A stretch of 64,000 bases of DNA from Certhia americana (taxonomy: Eukaryota > Chordata > Aves > Passeriformes > Certhiidae): the NCBI GenBank assembly GCA_018697195.1, contig JAGMWU010000122.1, positions 33,153-97,152 on the forward strand, read 5' to 3'. Under the pieces are notes generated by a model. That model was not told where the DNA came from and did no database searches. It saw only the letters and a list, made by a program, of their open reading frames with translations. Both the position numbers and the translations under genes were made by a program. Shown piece after piece: positions 55,701-64,000 of this stretch (its first letter is position 1; every line of letters begins with the position of its first letter).

Positions 55701-58700
55701 CCTAAGACCATAAACCCCACAAACTCCCTGCTGCAAACAGCCCATGGTCATGTGTGGAGCTGGGGAAGATACAAGAGGTTTCGGGTTTCGGGTATGCTCT
55801 GTCAAGAACTGATAGGACTGTTGGAGCCAAATATCACCAACCACAGCAGTGACCATAGCATCTTTTACATAGAAACTTTCAAAATAACTGATTTTGAAAA
55901 AAAAAATCCATATATTTTTGCTGTTGTAACAGGACAGACCCCTCAAGGAGCAACCCAAGTTTGAAATGCAGAGAGGTGAGTTTCCTGGTGTAACCACTGC
56001 ACTCTTGGCTTGCTGGGGCAGGAGGAGTTCCTTGGCCTGGGAAGGGGTTTCCTTCAACAGCCCACGAGTTTCTCAGGACATGGTGTGGAGGCAGGGGACA
56101 GGTTGGGATTTGGAGCATCACCATAAGGGTAGAACTGATCTTGGTGTGGGCTGGCAGAGGGGGACATTGGGCATGGCTGTCTCCCCAGGGCAGGTGAACC
56201 TGGGTGCCAGAGTAGACAGTCTGAAATTGTTGAAATTGAACCCAAAATTAAATCTATGGCCTTTTTACATTGCAGGTCCTGAGCGCCATGATTATCCCCG
56301 TTTGATGCACAAGAATAAGACATCTGTGGCAGGTGAGGTGTGGGTACATCCAGGTCCTGTTCCAATGATGGGCAAGGTGGCACCATCTCCTCTTCAGGCT
56401 TTATTCATCAGAGGCTTCACCTCAGAGGCAGGTCTTTGCTGAGTGGAGGCCATGTCCTGCCTTACTCAGAGCTGGGGGTAGAATCTGGGCATGATGCCTT
56501 GGCTTATAAAGAAACATTAAGGGTGGGAGGTGCTGCAGTCCCTGCAGAGGAGCACTGGGGAAACAGTGGGTGCCAAGGCATCAGTAACACTGGCCATTTT
56601 AAATTGCAGCAGAGAAGAGGGAGCCAGTTGCAATTCACCTGGCAGGTCTGCACAGCAACAAGGCAGGCTCAGGTAAGACAGACTCACTTGGTTCTACCTT
56701 GGCCTGGGAGCCAGAGGGACACAGCAGTGGGCATTCCCAGTGGCTCTCTAAGGGCAGGGACAGAGACAAAACAAGCCCAGCACAGAAGTGTGTCCCCAAA
56801 ACACAGCAAACCTCCCAGCAGTGACATTGCCACGTGCACCTGTGCCACGTGGAGTTTGCACATCCCAACTGTCCTCAGTAGCCCTATGTGTGCCTTCCTG
56901 GAAATGCACCACAAGGGCTTAATCTTTCCAGGGTTTTTATGAGTGGAAAACTTTTTATATTTAAGGAAAATAACCTCCCACTTTTCTTTTGTTCCTAAAA
57001 TAGATGTTTTTGCCCTCCCGGGCATGTCTTGCCGGGGTGGCTGCTGCAGGAGGGCTCTGCTCACATTTGCATCTGCTGATTTAATCCTCTTCTCACCCAT
57101 AGTGGTTGTGGTAGCAATATGGGCTGGCTGAGGGCTTTACAGTTGCAACATAGGGCTCCAAACTGATTTAGTCAAGTTGCAATTATTCACAGCCATGGCC
57201 ACATTAGGTATGAGAGATACATTAGGTTTGAGAGATATATATTATATATATTAGGTTTGAGAGATACCTGAGTCCTTTTGCATTTGTGCATCCCACTGTA
57301 TCGACTGTGGCTGCTCTCACTGCTCTGTCCCCCAGCATAGCCTTAGCTGAGGGACTTCCCACAACAGCAAGGATTACCAAAGTGAGTATGGGCTTACAAG
57401 GTCACTCCATCTTGCAAGGATTTCACAATCTGACCACTTCTGATTTAATTCTGGTGTAACTGACAGTAAGTGGCAACTGCTCTTTCCATTTCTGACGCAG
57501 CATTTCACCCATACCTCAGTCTACCTGTGGAAAGCTTAGTGTCAGCTAAGATCAAAGAAGTAAGAAACTTGCTGTATTTTAAGACTCCCTGCTCAAGTAC
57601 TTGTTGAGCCTATAAAACAGGGTCTGGCAAGCAGCAGTTGCCTAGGGCTCAACTCTTTGTGGGGAAATGTCCCTGTAGAATGCTTGGTCAGGGCCCATGG
57701 GCTGCGTGGCTCCCCCAGAGCTGCCCATGGTACACTGTCTCTGGGCTGGGACAGTCGAACCCATTATTGCCCTTGGAGCCAAGTCACCTCCCCTGGTTGC
57801 TCTTCCAGGTGTCTCTGTAGGCTGAGGAAGGCAGAGGTACAAATTTCAGAGATCATATAACTGAGTTCAACCCCTATAGCCACAGCTTCCAGGTCCCTGT
57901 ATAGGCTTACCTGCACCAACTACATGAGCTACTCTGATGACACCAGAAGTGTCCCAAAATCCATGGAAGTACCTGATCTGTGTGGGCCATGGTCCTGGTG
58001 ATGGTAAGAAGCACTCACTGTGCTAAGCCCTTGCAGCTCTGCACCCAGGCAGGGATAGCAACTGTGCAATGTTAATTTTTGTACTTCCTTGATAAAGTCT
58101 CACCATCTCCAGAGTCTACGAGGAGGAAGGACTCTGGAGGAAAGGCAGCCCCCAGATGGGAAAAACTGGAATGGGAGGCTCTGAAGAGCAGAATTGCAGC
58201 ATATTTTGGTAGTGCTCTAAGGGCTTGGAGGGTGTCCCATTGAAGTCTATAGAGGCAGCAAATGGAAGTGACACAATGCTTGGTCTGTTGTGGTAAACAC
58301 AGGCAATCCTCCTCCCTAAGCATTTCTATTTGGCTGAATGAAGGAAGCTAATCCACTTACACATCGAATCAAGGCTAACAAAGCAGCATGGGTTAAACCT
58401 GCTCTGTCCTTGGGAAGGGTGCCTGCTCCCCTAGGCTGGGGATGGTGTCCTGGGCTGGGTACCCCACTAACTGCACCCACCAGACAGACAGAGTCTTTGA
58501 GGCCAAATATCTGTATGTGTCCTCCCAAGTCAGCCTGCCAAACTGGAACTCTCCTTCTCTGAGCTCACCTGCCATGCTCTCTCCCTGCAGTGCTGGAGTG
58601 GAAGGAGACCATGTATGGCCCTACGAACAGCCTGATATCCAACAAGGATGGGAAACTGAAGGTGAAGGAAGCAGGGCTCTACTACATCTACTCCCAAGTC

Positions 58701-58958
58701 AGCTTCTGCACCAGGGAAGTGTCTTTGGCACCCTTCACCCTCTATATTTATTTGCATATCCCCGAGGAAGAGGATCGGCTTCTGCTGAAAGGACAAAAGG
58801 CACAGAGCACCTTGAAGTCCCTCTGTGAACTCCAGTCCATCCGTGTGGGAGGTGTCTTCAACCTCCGGGAAGATGACATAGTCTTTGTCAATGTGACAGA
58901 CTCCTCAAAAGTGCAGTACAATCATGGCAACACCTACTTTGGCATCTTCAAGCTGTAG
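52607..58958 (+). CDS. CD40LG: CD40 ligand (CD154, TNFSF5), spliced, 274 aa
   Basis: Type II membrane protein of the TNF superfamily on activated T cells; binds CD40 on B cells and antigen-presenting cells and drives class switching. Exons: 52607-52762, 54531-54668, 55933-55975, 56276-56332, 56610-56672 and 58591-58958; phases agree throughout. Short cytoplasmic N-terminus, one membrane segment (about residues 23-46), stalk, and a C-terminal TNF homology domain (about 137-274) containing GLYYIYSQVSFC, GGVFNL and NTYFGIFKL at the end. The two THD cysteines (in SFC and SLC) form the family disulphide. Sequons at N126 (stalk) and N253 (NVT, as in human). Recalled chicken CD40L is 272 aa and very similar; human is 261 aa with five exons. 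An extra 57-nt stalk exon explains most of the difference. Confidence 0.96.
52763..54530 (+). other. CD40LG: CD40LG intron 1
   Basis: A 1.8 kb intron, donor GTAAGC, acceptor CCCTGTTGGCAG; no feature recognised. Confidence 0.85.
54531..54668 (+). CDS. CD40LG: CD40LG coding exon 2
   Basis: Forty-six codons: MEEVLSLNEDYIFLKKVQKC (chicken LRKVQKC) to GFQNIQCK. Extracellular, membrane-proximal stalk. Phase 0 at both ends; donor GTATGT. Confidence 0.95.
54669..55932 (+). other. CD40LG: CD40LG intron 2
   Basis: A 1.3 kb intron, acceptor TTTGCTGTTGTAACAG; no feature recognised. Confidence 0.85.
55933..55975 (+). CDS. CD40LG: CD40LG coding exon 3 (43 nt)
   Basis: DRPLKEQPKFEMQRG, corresponding to the human exon that ends SFEMQKG. 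Ends phase 1 before GTGAGT. Confidence 0.9.
56276..56332 (+). CDS. CD40LG: CD40LG coding exon 4 (57 nt, absent from human)
   Basis: PERHDYPRLMHKNKTSVA with sequon NKT at residue 126. Chicken CD40L has the corresponding HPHLKSRNETSVA, while human passes directly from FEMQKG to DQNPQIAAHV. Phase 1 at both ends, so it can be skipped without a frameshift. Acceptor TTTTTACATTGCAG, donor GTGAGG. Confidence 0.9.
56610..56672 (+). CDS. CD40LG: CD40LG coding exon 5 (63 nt)
   Basis: AEKREPVAIHLAGLHSNKAGS, the stalk-to-THD junction and first THD strand; same length as human exon 4 (63 nt). Acceptor TTTTAAATTGCAG, donor GTAAGA. Confidence 0.92.
56673..58590 (+). other. CD40LG: CD40LG intron 5
   Basis: A 1.9 kb intron with three copies of an 18-base unit at 57203-57267. 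Acceptor CTCTCTCCCTGCAG. Confidence 0.85.
57203..57267. repeat. Three copies of an 18-base ATTAGGT(A/T)TGAGAGATA(C/T) unit
   Basis: Copies at 57203-57220, 57221-57238 and 57250-57267; the last two are separated by a TA-rich spacer. Confidence 0.85.
58591..58958 (+). CDS. CD40LG: CD40LG coding exon 6 (TNF homology domain, terminal)
   Basis: Encodes most of the THD from VLEWKETMYG to NTYFGIFKL and TAG. Contains GLYYIYSQVSFC, SLCELQSI, GGVFNLREDD and FVNVTD. No frame break or missing cysteine. Confidence 0.97.
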
Positions 58959-59010
58959 CGAGGAAAGGGCTTCCTGAGCTGGGAATCCAGCCCAACTTTC
59001 TTGAGCAAAG

Positions 59011-59092
59011 GTCCTTTTCCTTTTCCCCTTATTTATGTTCCTCTGCCTCTCTGTTTTTCTTGTTTCTGAATTTGTATATTTTGTTATTTATT
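59011..59092 (+). promoter_or_regulatory. CD40LG: CU-rich and AU-rich mRNA stability elements
   Basis: A polypyrimidine stretch at 59011-59067 carries an ATTTA at 59031-59035 and is followed by the nonamer TTATTTATT at 59084-59092. AU-rich elements mark unstable cytokine mRNAs. In human, a CU-rich 3'UTR region bound by PTB-type proteins stabilises CD40LG mRNA in activated T cells; correspondence is inferred. Confidence 0.55.
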
Positions 59093-60651
59093 GATGAGGC
59101 ACAAGGAACTCTGAGAACAGAAAAGGAACAAAGTTTGAAGCTATTATTGTTTGCTCTCAGATTTTTTTCTTTTGCAGCCAGTGATTTGGTACACGCTAGT
59201 GTTGTGTGTCTGGGTCCACCATACCCCACATTCCTGGCAGGGTCACTGTCCCTGTTATGTCGCAAGAACTTTGTTTACCAAACTCCACCATCAACATTTT
59301 TTTCCTAGAAATGTAGGATGGCTCAGGGCACTTCAGCCAAGCTGGGTTCATACATATATCCAGCACCAATCTGCTTATAAAAGTCAATGGAAAAACATAA
59401 AATGGCTTAGGAACACCTCCTCTAAAGGAATCAGTAAGCCCAGCACTGTCTTTACATGGTAGCTGCTGGTGAGGCAATGCTGCGACCCCAACCGTCTGCT
59501 GTATCTGGAGAATCCCCTTTTTTCCATCCATGTTTGTCTGTGAAACTCAACCAACTTCCTCAGGTGGCACTGCCTTGACTGGGTTCATGCTTGGTGACAA
59601 TCGCTCTGCACCAGAGGGATGGTTGGTTACTGAGGGAGGGCTGCAGATTTCAAGGCAGAGAGAAGGCAGAGCACTACTGGTGGTCTGCTCTTGGTGACCT
59701 GAATCTGTTCACCAGACTGTCCTCCCACCTCTGCAAGAAGACGAACCTTTTCCTGTGGACAGTTTCACTCCCCTGTGGAAGGGGCACTGTGTACCATCAT
59801 CAAAATTGGAACTGTATCTTCTCCTGAGACCCCTCCTACTCAAGGAGGAGGACCAGGAAAGCTCAGGAGCGGCAGGACCACCTGCTTCTTCTCTCCAAGG
59901 CACATGCGCAAAGCATATTCTGGCTGTCCTCAGTGAGGACGTGTCCACAGTGGCACTTTTCCTGAGGGTTCAGGAGAACAGGAGAACCCTCTTGGGCAGG
60001 GTGCACCTGGGTAACACTGCACACTAGGGTACTGCCTGCCCTATTCTCCAGATTAGTCTGCAGGGAAGGTGATCAGGACACAAGGACGTTGATGCAGCAT
60101 TTTAAAAAACGTTTGAAGATGACACGTGACAAGCATAGGGTTTTTGATTATACCGGTTACACTTAGAGTGTCAAAGTTTGGACAAAATCCTGGATGCCAA
60201 CAGGTTTGCAAATGGAAAAGCTTCCAGATTTAGGCAGTCCTTAGGCTTTGTTGTGCTGGAGGCTGCAGATCTAGTCCTAACACGGCACCCAAATACCACC
60301 ACTGGTGGGACACAAGGGGCGTTCTTTTCACAGCTCATTGCAGAGCTGGGTGTCCAGCACAGCCCCCTCCAAAGTCAATAGAGCTTAGGGACTGTCTGGT
60401 TTCACTATAATTTAGTAAGTATTTCTTGGCTTTTCTCCAAAACTGCCTAACTTTTTTAGGGGATGGATCACTCTTGTCTGACATCTTGTATAAAGACTAT
60501 TTATTTAACTAAATCCATTTTATATTTGTAACCAGAGAAACTGAGTGCCAGAGGACTGTGCATGCCTGTAGCTGTGTTTTGCAGCATAATTCAGTGTTTG
60601 TGGTTCCCCCTTTCACAGTGTGGGGTTTCTTCCACTGATCACCCCACAATT

Positions 60652-60657
60652 AATAAA
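60652..60657 (+). terminator. CD40LG polyadenylation signal AATAAA
   Basis: AATAAA in TTAATAAAATTTATG, followed by the GU-rich TGACTCTGTATGTTTTG about 25 bases on. Confidence 0.65.
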
Positions 60658-60680
60658 ATTTATGTATTAAGATATAGGTG

Positions 60681-62172
60681 ACTCTGTATGTTTTGAACAC
60701 CACTCACCATTCCCAGCCCCAGGCTGAGATTTCACAGGCTTGGGGTCTGAGGGCTTAGAGAGCCCTAGTGGCATTGGGGTCACACTGGTGACAGCCAGTC
60801 CCAGAAGCCTCCAGGGGTAGCCATTACACCATGGTCCTTGGGACATGTTGAGGTGTCAGGGCCAGGCAGCACCAAGGACATTTTGGCGGATGAAGGAAGC
60901 AGAGAGCCCCTGTTCTGGGGGGGCAGTGAGACACCGAGGCTGAAGCCCCCAGCACAGCTGTGAAACAGAGGGGTGGAGACTAATTTTAATGGGATTTAGG
61001 ACACCTGACTGAAAAAGGATTATTCCTGCCTGTCCTAAGGTCATGGAGGCTGCAGGGATGTCTCTGCTTAGGAGCAGAAGGATGGATGCTGCACATGCTG
61101 TGTATGGATCTGGGCAGCTGCCTCCTCCTGTGGTGGTGTGGGTCTGACCACATCCCTGCTGCTGCTGCTGAAACTGTGGGCTGGGCTCCTGGAGGCAGTG
61201 CTGGGCTGCCTGAAGAACCAGAAACTTCCACAGAGGAGGTTGAGGTGCTTGGTCATTGTAGGAGTGTGGGTGGAAGCTACAGGAGAAATCAAAGATAGTG
61301 CAAACTGGCATGGCCTGAGACAGGGGAAGAAGCTTGGAGCAAGTGGATAGGGAGGAGATAGCTGTGAGGAGCATGTGTGTGGCCAAAAACCTCCAGGAGT
61401 GGAAAACCTGCTCATCACAGGCAAGGAGAAATCATGATCAGTGCACACTTTGAAGCCTCCTGCAGCCCCCAGCCTCAGTGGTCAAGAGCACCTGCCAGAC
61501 CTTGGGCTGGGCTGTGATCCCTAGCCCAAATCACTGAGCAGGGATCCAGGAGTTGGAAATTGCATGGTTGAGGAAAACAGTTAGAGAGGGGAGGAGAAAA
61601 ACAGTCGTTAAACAAGTCCATAAATTCTGCAGCAGGGGCAGTAGATGCCAACTGTCACCTCTCCTGCGTGTGGGCTGTCTGACCAACCTCAGCCCCTGCC
61701 CAAACTGCTGCCTTTCGCCAGGCTTCTGTTTCTTGCCTCTGTTTCCTACTTGCCAAAAATAACCCATGGGATTCAGATGTGAGGTAGCATGTGAGAGGGG
61801 ATGAGATGCAATTGCTGCCAACCAGCTGTGTCCTTTTCCCCCAGCCCTGCCTGTTGCCACAGTTGGCACCGTTTCCTGTCCCCATGGAAAGTTTAAAGCT
61901 TGTCAATACAATGATTTTCCCCTTGACATGAGGCCTCTATGCCAGTCCTCAGGCTGTGATTGTGCCATTCCCAACTGATTTTTGTTCTTTCCTGTGTAAA
62001 GAAAGCGTTGGATAGTGGTGGAGTTTTGCAGGGCAACATCACAGAACTGACAGAGGGGGTGATGGATGACAGTTGCATGGAACAAGCAGCAGCATGGTCA
62101 TCTGCTGGGCAGAGATCTTGCATGCTCACTATAAATAAAATCAAGAAAACATAACAATTTATAATGATCTAA
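60681..62172. other. Intergenic region downstream of CD40LG
   Basis: About 1.5 kb of moderately G+C-rich sequence. Chance frames up to 176 codons (60856-61386 minus) lack any recognised domain. Confidence 0.5.
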
Positions 62173-62224
62173 GATAGATAGATAGATATATAGATAGATG
62201 ATAGATATATAGATAGATAATGAG

Positions 62225-62275
<51 letters not shown>

Positions 62276-62278
62276 CAG
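62173..62278. repeat. (GATA)n microsatellite
   Basis: About 106 bases of GATA units, interrupted in the first half, pure in the second, abutting a CR1 fragment. Confidence 0.95.
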
Positions 62279-62440
62279 ACCAACCAGGTTGCTCCAAGCT
62301 CTATCCAACCTGGCCTGGAACCCTTTCAGGGATGGGGCAGCCACAGCTTCTCTGGGCAAGCTGTGCCAGAGCCTCACCACCCCCACAGGGAAGAATTTCT
62401 TTCAAATATTCCATCTAACCCTGTCCTCTGGCAGTTTTGG
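62279..62440 (-). mobile_element. CR1 retrotransposon fragment
   Basis: Matches the reverse complement of the avian CR1 3' region: ACCAGGTTGCTCCAAGC, CCAACCTGGCCTGGAACCC, AGGGATGGGGCAGCCACAGC, TCTCTGGGCAAGCTGTGCCAG, GCCTCACCACCCCCACAGGG and AAGAATTTCTTTC. The distal 3' end of the element (which would lie left of 62279) is missing. Confidence 0.9.
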
Positions 62441-62689
62441 ACTTCAGTGGTTTTACATTATGCACCCAAGGCTAGTGTCTCTTTCTTCCCTTGTTATTTT
62501 TTCTACTCTGAGTGCTGTGTTTGGGGAAGGAGAGCAGGGGCCAGCCCTCCTGCCCTCAACCCTCCACTTCTGCTGTGGGCTGAGACCACAGACTCTGGCA
62601 AAGAGTTAAAAATTCCCCAGCCTGCAGGAGATGTCTTGTCCAAGTGGTGGTAGACCAAAGGAAATCCTGTCACCACACCTAATTGCCAG

Positions 62690-62728
62690 AAAAACACACA
62701 CACAAAGTAAAAAAAAAAAAAAAAAAAT
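62690..62728. repeat. Short (CA)n followed by A-run
   Basis: ACACACACACACAAAG then about nineteen A. Simple sequence only. Confidence 0.85.
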
Positions 62729-63059
62729 CTCAAACAGGCAGGAAGTCACTTATCTACAGCAACAGCCTGGTGCAGCAGAGCAGTCTGTTCTCCATGAAGC
62801 ATCCTCGTGAACAGAGTGCATGCGGGGCTTGAGGGATGGAAATGCATCTCCTGCCCTGAGACCAAGTACCCTTGGCCTGCTGCAGGTCTGGCACTTGGAC
62901 TGTTGCTTCCACCATCACCTTTCACACCAGTATTCCCACCAGTAAATCAGAGAGGTATGATGCTGCCACGGCATTTTGAGGAAACCAGCGATGCCCAGAG
63001 CAAGCACTGGCTTTGCTTTCACGGCGGAACACAGGAAGCAGCTCCAAAAGCTAAGAAGC

Positions 63060-63950
63060 GACTTTAATCCTTCTTTATTTGTTGAAAATGTCAATTAAAA
63101 AACTGTTCAAAATAAAAACATGTTAGAAAAGTTGAACTGGCATAAGTAGTTTACAGTAAATCTACATGACAAAGATACACTGGAAAGCAGCTGACACAAA
63201 TCCATCTAAAGACAGACTGACTGGAACCTATTTACAAAGCACTGTAAACGAAGTAAATATGGAAACATTGCTGTCCCTCTAGCATGGCTTCTTTTCCTTT
63301 TTATTTTATTTTCTTGTCTTTTTTTGGCTTCTAGCTCTTGACAAAAGCTTGATCCAAAAAGTCCCAGTGTAGCCTCATCACATTTCACAAACATGCATAT
63401 GTACATAGCATGGGTTTCAACTGAGACTGGGGGCAGCGAGGAGTGTCAGTGGCCCTTGGTTTGTTCTGAATGTCAGCAGCCTAGTGCCCAGCCCAACTTG
63501 GGGCAGGCAGCAGGGCCAGGCAGAACTGAGGGGTCTGGGCATGGCCTCCCCAAGCACCAGTAAGTGCAGCAAAGGTCCTGCTCCTGGAAAACATTTCACA
63601 AGCACAGCAGGGCTTGACTGCTGCCTCAACCACTCAGCTGTGTGCCCAGGGAGGGATGTGGGGAGCTGCCATCCAGCTGGGATGCTCTGGGGATGGCAAA
63701 TGTAGCCACACCTCTCTTTTGCCCTAGAAATAGCTTAAAGAGTTTTTTTATTACACTCCTCGAGATATTTTGGAATCTACATCTCCCAAAACACCATTTG
63801 CTATGTCCTGGCTAAATTTTAATGGCAATTATTGCCTTTGTTATGTCCTTCACAACCAGTGTAATGGTGTGACTGTAATGAGCTGTGGTGCCTCTACACA
63901 TCATGGGACCATGCTGCCCTGTGACAAAAATAACAGACAGTTGTTTTTAT
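63060..63950 (-). other. ARHGEF6: Probable 3'UTR of a minus-strand gene (ARHGEF6 by synteny)
   Basis: AATAAA signals on the minus strand lie at 63074-63079, 63300-63305 and 63305-63310, the first followed downstream (minus strand) by U/GU-rich sequence. In human and chicken ARHGEF6 is the next gene after CD40LG and is transcribed toward it. No ARHGEF6 coding sequence is inside the window, so this is inference. A plus-strand AATAAA at 63111 keeps the opposite reading possible. Confidence 0.4.
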
Positions 63951-63952
63951 AA

Positions 63953-64000
63953 TGGAAGGAAGGAAGGAAGGAAGGAAGGAAGGAAGGAAGGAAGGAAGGA
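63953..64000. repeat. (GGAA)n microsatellite at window end
   Basis: GGAA units continue to the last base of the window; full length unknown. Confidence 0.95.

Larger units (their letters stand above)
58959..60680 (+). other. CD40LG: CD40LG 3'UTR
   Basis: Runs from the stop to the signal AATAAA at 60652-60657. Contains a CU-rich block at 59011-59067 and AU-rich motifs at 59031 and 59084-59092, and again at 60499-60507. No coding signal. Confidence 0.7.

Noticed and set aside
55966..56942. Plus-strand frames of 158 and 200 codons across CD40LG exons 3-5.
   Set aside because: They run through introns with clear donors and acceptors; only the exon parts match CD40L, and in different frames.
57841..57880. 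Possible CR1 scrap (AGATCAT...GAGTTCAACCCC).
   Set aside because: Only about 25 bases resemble CR1; too short and diverged to call.
60856..61448. Minus-strand frames of 176 and 126 codons downstream of CD40LG.
   Set aside because: Overlapping frames without homology; no supporting splice or polyadenylation logic.
1..64000. A novel multi-gene system, CRISPR array, phage or integrated virus.
   Set aside because: All supported genes are known vertebrate genes in conserved order. No direct-repeat/spacer array, no viral gag/pol/env-like frames and no bacterial features were found; tRNA and rRNA genes were also not seen.

Overview
This window is vertebrate nuclear DNA, almost certainly from a bird. 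It carries multi-exon genes with GT-AG introns, CR1 retrotransposon pieces of the avian type, and microsatellites. The proteins read like the bird versions of BRS3, HTATSF1, VGLL1 and CD40LG. This gene order, all on the + strand, matches human Xq26.3 (BRS3-HTATSF1-VGLL1-CD40LG-ARHGEF6). From general knowledge, that block lies on the short arm of chicken chromosome 4 and on chromosome 4A of songbirds. The species cannot be told from the sequence.

Layout. (1) About 1-3650: BRS3, a bombesin-family G-protein-coupled receptor, entered inside its first coding exon and complete from there. (2) 3490-9235: intergenic, AT-rich, with one good CTCF-like motif. (3) 9236-10400: a pentanucleotide array containing a 10-N gap, then a CpG-rich promoter with Sp1, NF-Y and ETS-like boxes. 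(4) 9914-20377: HTATSF1 in nine coding exons, 475 residues, with a much shorter acidic tail than the human protein. (5) 20378-28990: 3'UTR and intergenic sequence without coding signal. (6) 29009-33023: VGLL1, a TEAD cofactor, in three coding exons, 214 residues. (7) 33024-52606: a gene-free 19.6 kb that is visibly richer in G+C from about 35 kb on; it holds a CR1 tail, a TGAG microsatellite and three near-perfect inverted repeats. (8) 52607-58958: CD40LG in six coding exons, 274 residues, including a small stalk exon absent from human. Its 3'UTR carries AU-rich and CU-rich elements and ends near 60.7 kb. (9) 62173-64000: a GATA microsatellite joined to a CR1 fragment, and a stretch that is probably the 3'UTR of a minus-strand gene (ARHGEF6 by synteny).

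The four genes do not form a functional unit; they are neighbours by ancestry. BRS3 is a peptide receptor, HTATSF1 a splicing/elongation factor, VGLL1 a transcription cofactor and CD40LG a T-cell costimulatory ligand. I found no previously undescribed multi-gene system. The most useful observations are lineage-specific details: GRP-type ligand-contact residues in the bird BRS3, the extra symmetric exon in CD40LG, the short HTATSF1 tail, and a few unexplained hairpins. Exon limits were set by hand from splice consensus, reading-frame phase and recalled human/chicken protein sequences. No alignment was run.
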